NCBI GenBank assembly: GCA_023426425.1 | Contig: JAFAAT010000134.1 | Location: 1 to 16,151 of the forward strand | From: Bacteroidota bacterium | GTDB taxonomy: Bacteria; Bacteroidota; Bacteroidia; Chitinophagales; Chitinophagaceae | Length of the DNA stretch: 16,151 nt | Reading direction: 5' to 3' | Part shown: positions 13,401 through 16,151 of the stretch, piece by piece | Position numbering within the stretch: position 1 is the stretch's first letter | Layout: each line of letters begins with the position of its first letter | The notes under the pieces: model-generated | Databases searched by the model: none | What the model was told of the DNA's origin: nothing | The model's input: the letters and a program-made list of their open reading frames with translations, nothing else | Program-made: the position numbers and the translations under genes

Positions 13401-15902
13401 ATGTCCAGATCCTCATCAGTGCGCAACCCGGGCAAACAGATCATCACGGATTGGCTTCAGTCCAAAGGGCTTCATCCCTTCGAGTTCCAGGAAGAAACCT
13501 GGCAGCTTTACCTTGAAGGTCTCAGTGGCATCGTCAATGCTCCTACCGGATTCGGAAAGACGTACTCAGTTTTCCTGGCAGTAATCATCGATTTCATCAA
13601 CCGCCACCCCGATTATAAAAAACGTCAGAAGAATGGTCTTCAACTCCTCTGGATCACTCCCCTCAGGGCGCTGGCTAAGGACATATCCCGCGCAATGGAA
13701 ATCGCACTCGCTGAGTTGGAAATTCCCTGGCGTGTAGCAGTGCGTAACGGTGACACTTCCACCGCCGATAGACAAAAGCAAAAAACAAATGCCCCCGAAA
13801 TTTTAATCATCACTCCCGAGAGCCTGCATCTCTTATTTGCCTCCAAAAACTATCACTCACTTTTTAGGTCAGTATCCTGCATCGCTGTGGATGAATGGCA
13901 TGAGCTGTTGGGCTCCAAGCGTGGTGTACAGGTAGAGCTTGCGCTTGCTCATCTTAAACAGCTGCGTCAAACAGAAACAACAGGTGCCTCTGAAGAGAAG
14001 TTCGTCCCGCCACTTCGCATTTGGGGCATCTCGGCGACAATTGGCAACCTCGAAGAATCTCTGCGCGTGCTGCTTGGCGAAGAAACAAACGCTACGATAG
14101 TACGTGCAAATCTCAGTAAGAAGATCGCCCTCCGGACTGTGCTGCCCGAAACCGTAGAACGCTTTCCCTGGGCTGGTCACCTGGGCACCAAAATGATACA
14201 CAAGGTACTGCCAATCATCCACAATAGCCAATCTACATTGCTGTTCACAAATGTCCGCTCGCAGGCAGAGATCTGGTATCAATCGCTGCTTGATGCTGAT
14301 CCCGGACTGGCCGGTGTCATCGCCCTCCACCACAGCGCCATCGAAGCCGAACTCCGCGCCTGGGTAGAAGAGCAACTTCATCTGGGCACACTGAAAGTCG
14401 TCGTATGCACCGCTAGTCTTGATCTGGGTGTCGACTTTCGGCCCGTAGACACCGTCATTCAGGTGGGTAGCCCCAAAGGCGTTGCGCGTTTCCTACAACG
14501 CGCAGGTCGTAGCGGTCACTCACCCGATGCAGTCAGCAACATCTATTTCGTACCTACTCACTCGCTGGAGATTGTAGAAGGTGCAGCACTCGAACAGGCA
14601 TATCAGCAGCAACTCATCGAGAGCCGCCAACCTGTAATTCTCGCCTATGATGTGTTGATTCAATACATGGTCACACGTGCAGTAGGGGAGGGCTTCAACA
14701 GTGAGGAGCTTTATAACGAGATCAAGACTACCCATTGTTTCGCAACCATCGAAAAAGATGAATGGGAATGGCTGCTTGCCTTCATCACCCACGGCGGCAA
14801 TACACTTAGCAATTACGACGAGTACCACAAGGTTGTCCTTGTAGATGGGCTTTACCGGGTGACCAGCAGACGAATCGCAATGCGGCACCGCATGCATATC
14901 GGTACTATTGTCGGTGATGCGCTGCTCAGGGTCAAATACATCGGCGGCGGCTTCATCGGCACAATCGAAGAGTCTTTTATCTCCCGCCTCCAGCCAGGCG
15001 ATGTGTTCGTCCTCGCAGGGCGAAAACTCGAACTCATCATGGTACGCGATATGCAGGCTCTGGTTCGCCGCTCCAATGCTAAATCCGCCATAGTTCCTGC
15101 CTGGCTTGGTGGCCGCCTGCCACTCTCTGCTAATCTCGGAGAGGTGCTGCGACAAACCTTTCACCGCGCAGCTGATGACGCACAGTCACACCCACTCCTT
15201 GCTTTCCTCGATCCGCTGTTCGGGAAACAAAGGGACATCTCCGCCATTCCTCGGCACGATGAAACACTTGTCGAACTCATACATACCCGCGATGGATACC
15301 ACCTGTTTGTCTATCCGTTCGAAGGAAGGCTGGTCCACCAGTCAATGGCTTCCCTGCTGGCCTACCGCCTGTCACTGCTCACACCCATCACCTTTTCCAT
15401 CGCCATGAACGACTATGGCTTCGAACTCCTGAGCGACCAGCCCATTCCACTCACCGAAGAAAATGTACAGTCTCTTTTTGACCCGCAAAACTGGTATGTG
15501 GATCTGCAGCGAAGTGTCAATGCTGCCGAGCTTGGGAAAAGGAAATTTCGTGACATCGCAGTCATAGCAGGGCTCGTCTTCCAGGGCTTCCCCGGTGCCC
15601 ATAAAAAGCAGCGTCACCTTCAGAATTCCACCTCGCTCATCTACCAGGTGCTCACCGATCACGAGCCCAATCACCTGCTGCTCCAGCAGGCCTACAATGA
15701 AGTGCTAACCTATGAAGTCGAAGCAGAACGTCTGTTCCGTTCCCTCACCCGGATTTTTGAAACTAAGATCATCATCGCCCGGCCGGCCAACCTTACTCCA
15801 TTTTGCTTCCCTATTAAGGTCGACAGCCTCCGCGAGGAACTCACTAGCGAAAAGCTTGAGGACCGCATAAAACGCATGCAGGCACAAGCTGACAGGCAGT
15901 AG
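13401..15902 (+). CDS. Ligase-associated DNA damage response DEXH-box helicase (Lhr family)
   Basis: This 833-residue superfamily 2 helicase is of the Lhr type and acts as an ATP-driven 3'-5' DNA or RNA:DNA translocase in the family. A Q-motif-like FEFQEETW (27-34) precedes Walker A APTGFGKT (47-54). TPLRALAKD (86-94) is motif Ia, DEWHEL (164-169) is the DEXH box, and SAT (211-213) is motif III. LLFTNVRSQAE (280-290), TASLDLGVDF (337-346) and QRAGRSGH (366-373) are motifs IV-VI. The remaining 450 residues form the Lhr winged-helix and beta-barrel region, with RHRMHIGTIV and LQPGDVFVLAG as landmarks. Length matches the ligase-associated subfamily, which is shorter than E. coli Lhr. No key residue is missing. 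In related genomes it follows the ligase directly; here two minus-strand genes intervene. The stop is TAG. Confidence 0.93.
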   Translation: MSRSSSVRNPGKQIITDWLQSKGLHPFEFQEETWQLYLEGLSGIVNAPTGFGKTYSVFLAVIIDFINRHPDYKKRQKNGLQLLWITPLRALAKDISRAMEIALAELEIPWRVAVRNGDTSTADRQKQKTNAPEILIITPESLHLLFASKNYHSLFRSVSCIAVDEWHELLGSKRGVQVELALAHLKQLRQTETTGASEEKFVPPLRIWGISATIGNLEESLRVLLGEETNATIVRANLSKKIALRTVLPETVERFPWAGHLGTKMIHKVLPIIHNSQSTLLFTNVRSQAEIWYQSLLDADPGLAGVIALHHSAIEAELRAWVEEQLHLGTLKVVVCTASLDLGVDFRPVDTVIQVGSPKGVARFLQRAGRSGHSPDAVSNIYFVPTHSLEIVEGAALEQAYQQQLIESRQPVILAYDVLIQYMVTRAVGEGFNSEELYNEIKTTHCFATIEKDEWEWLLAFITHGGNTLSNYDEYHKVVLVDGLYRVTSRRIAMRHRMHIGTIVGDALLRVKYIGGGFIGTIEESFISRLQPGDVFVLAGRKLELIMVRDMQALVRRSNAKSAIVPAWLGGRLPLSANLGEVLRQTFHRAADDAQSHPLLAFLDPLFGKQRDISAIPRHDETLVELIHTRDGYHLFVYPFEGRLVHQSMASLLAYRLSLLTPITFSIAMNDYGFELLSDQPIPLTEENVQSLFDPQNWYVDLQRSVNAAELGKRKFRDIAVIAGLVFQGFPGAHKKQRHLQNSTSLIYQVLTDHEPNHLLLQQAYNEVLTYEVEAERLFRSLTRIFETKIIIARPANLTPFCFPIKVDSLREELTSEKLEDRIKRMQAQADRQ

Positions 15903-15923
15903 GTTTGGTCAGACTTTTGTTGT

Positions 15924-15989
15924 TCCTACCTGCACCCTATCTGCCTCCAGTCTGCGTCCCACCTGTGTCCTACTTGTGTCCTACCTGCC
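15924..15989. repeat. Degenerate 11-nt tandem repeat, six units
   Basis: Starting 22 nt after the helicase stop, six consecutive 11-nt units fit the pattern TCCTACCTGYG with substitutions: 15924-15934, 15935-15945, 15946-15956, 15957-15967, 15968-15978 and 15979-15989. CTG or TTG recurs at unit positions 7-9. Units 4-6 are the best conserved. The period is not a multiple of three, so this is not a protein repeat. The 249 nt after the helicase (15903-16151) contain no convincing gene. Confidence 0.7.
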
Positions 15990-16056
15990 CCCTGTCGACG
16001 CCTTTGAAATCTCCAATTGCCCGCGACTCTTCAAGAGACCACCTTAAGGTAAGATT

Positions 16057-16095
16057 AAGGCGCTATGAAGGCGCTATGAAGCCGCTATGAAGGCG
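16057..16095. repeat. Second 11-nt tandem repeat (AAGGCGCTATG)
   Basis: Three full units of AAGGCGCTATG (16057-16067, 16068-16078 and 16079-16089, the third with one G to C change) are followed by a partial unit AAGGCG (16090-16095). A possible degenerate unit, AAGGTAAGATT, lies directly before (16046-16056). The unit sequence is unrelated to the array 67 nt to the left, but the period is the same. Confidence 0.75.
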
Positions 16096-16151
16096 TGAAA
16101 ACACCGAGAATGGATTTCCGGGAGACAGGACTTTGAGGGCTCCAGGTTATA

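Noticed and set aside
14520..15164. A 214-codon minus-strand ORF inside the helicase gene
   Set aside because: The plus-strand frame encodes the Lhr C-terminal region with family motifs throughout. The antisense ORF is a shadow with no recognisable domain.
15905..16090. A 61-codon plus-strand ORF after the helicase stop
   Set aside because: It is built from the two 11-nt repeat arrays, is very rich in Pro, Leu and Cys, and matches neither PdeM nor any other expected downstream gene.

Overview
The window looks like a chromosomal segment of a Bacteroidota bacterium, most likely from the Chitinophagaceae or a near relative. This is an inference from three things: the left edge carries a type IX secretion C-terminal sorting domain; several upstream regions contain matches to the Bacteroidota promoter form (TTG/TTTG, about 19 nt, TAnnTTTG); and the protein families (CHASE3 and PAS histidine kinases, Rcp1-like regulators, lmo0937-type and DUF892 proteins, ligase-associated Lhr helicase) are typical of that group. 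No tRNA, rRNA, CRISPR array or insertion sequence was seen.

Left part (1-6401), signalling. The tail of a secreted T9SS protein converges on a CHASE3 histidine kinase on the minus strand. Divergent from the kinase is a three-gene sigma-54 module on the plus strand: rpoN, an NtrC-type activator with an intact GAFTGA loop, and a kinase with REC-PAS-HisKA-HATPase order. Together they could form a complete sigma-54 control circuit: sigma factor, ATP-driven activator and cognate kinase.

Middle part (6402-9980), small regulators and stress-type proteins. It holds a 51-residue lmo0937-type membrane protein with a strong terminator, two stand-alone receiver proteins on the minus strand (one Rcp1-like), a 171-residue disordered Gly/Ser/Pro-rich protein, a roughly 400-nt stretch with only doubtful ORFs, and a DUF892 (YciF-like) ferritin-fold protein with a long basic Ser/Arg/Lys-rich N-terminal tail.

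Right part (9981-16151), DNA repair. A SAM-dependent methyltransferase is followed by an ATP-dependent DNA ligase of the ligase-associated DNA damage response family. An in-frame TAG at codon 119 interrupts the ligase, while the same frame stays open and recognisably conserved on both sides. A PfpI/DJ-1 protein and a small two-helix membrane protein lie on the opposite strand between the ligase and its usual partner, a Lhr-type DEXH helicase. The two other usual partners, the MBL-fold exonuclease and the PdeM phosphoesterase, are not in the window. Past the helicase lie two different short tandem arrays, both with an 11-nt period.

The points most worth a second look are the amber codon in the otherwise intact ligase, the basic tail on the DUF892 protein, and the paired 11-nt arrays.
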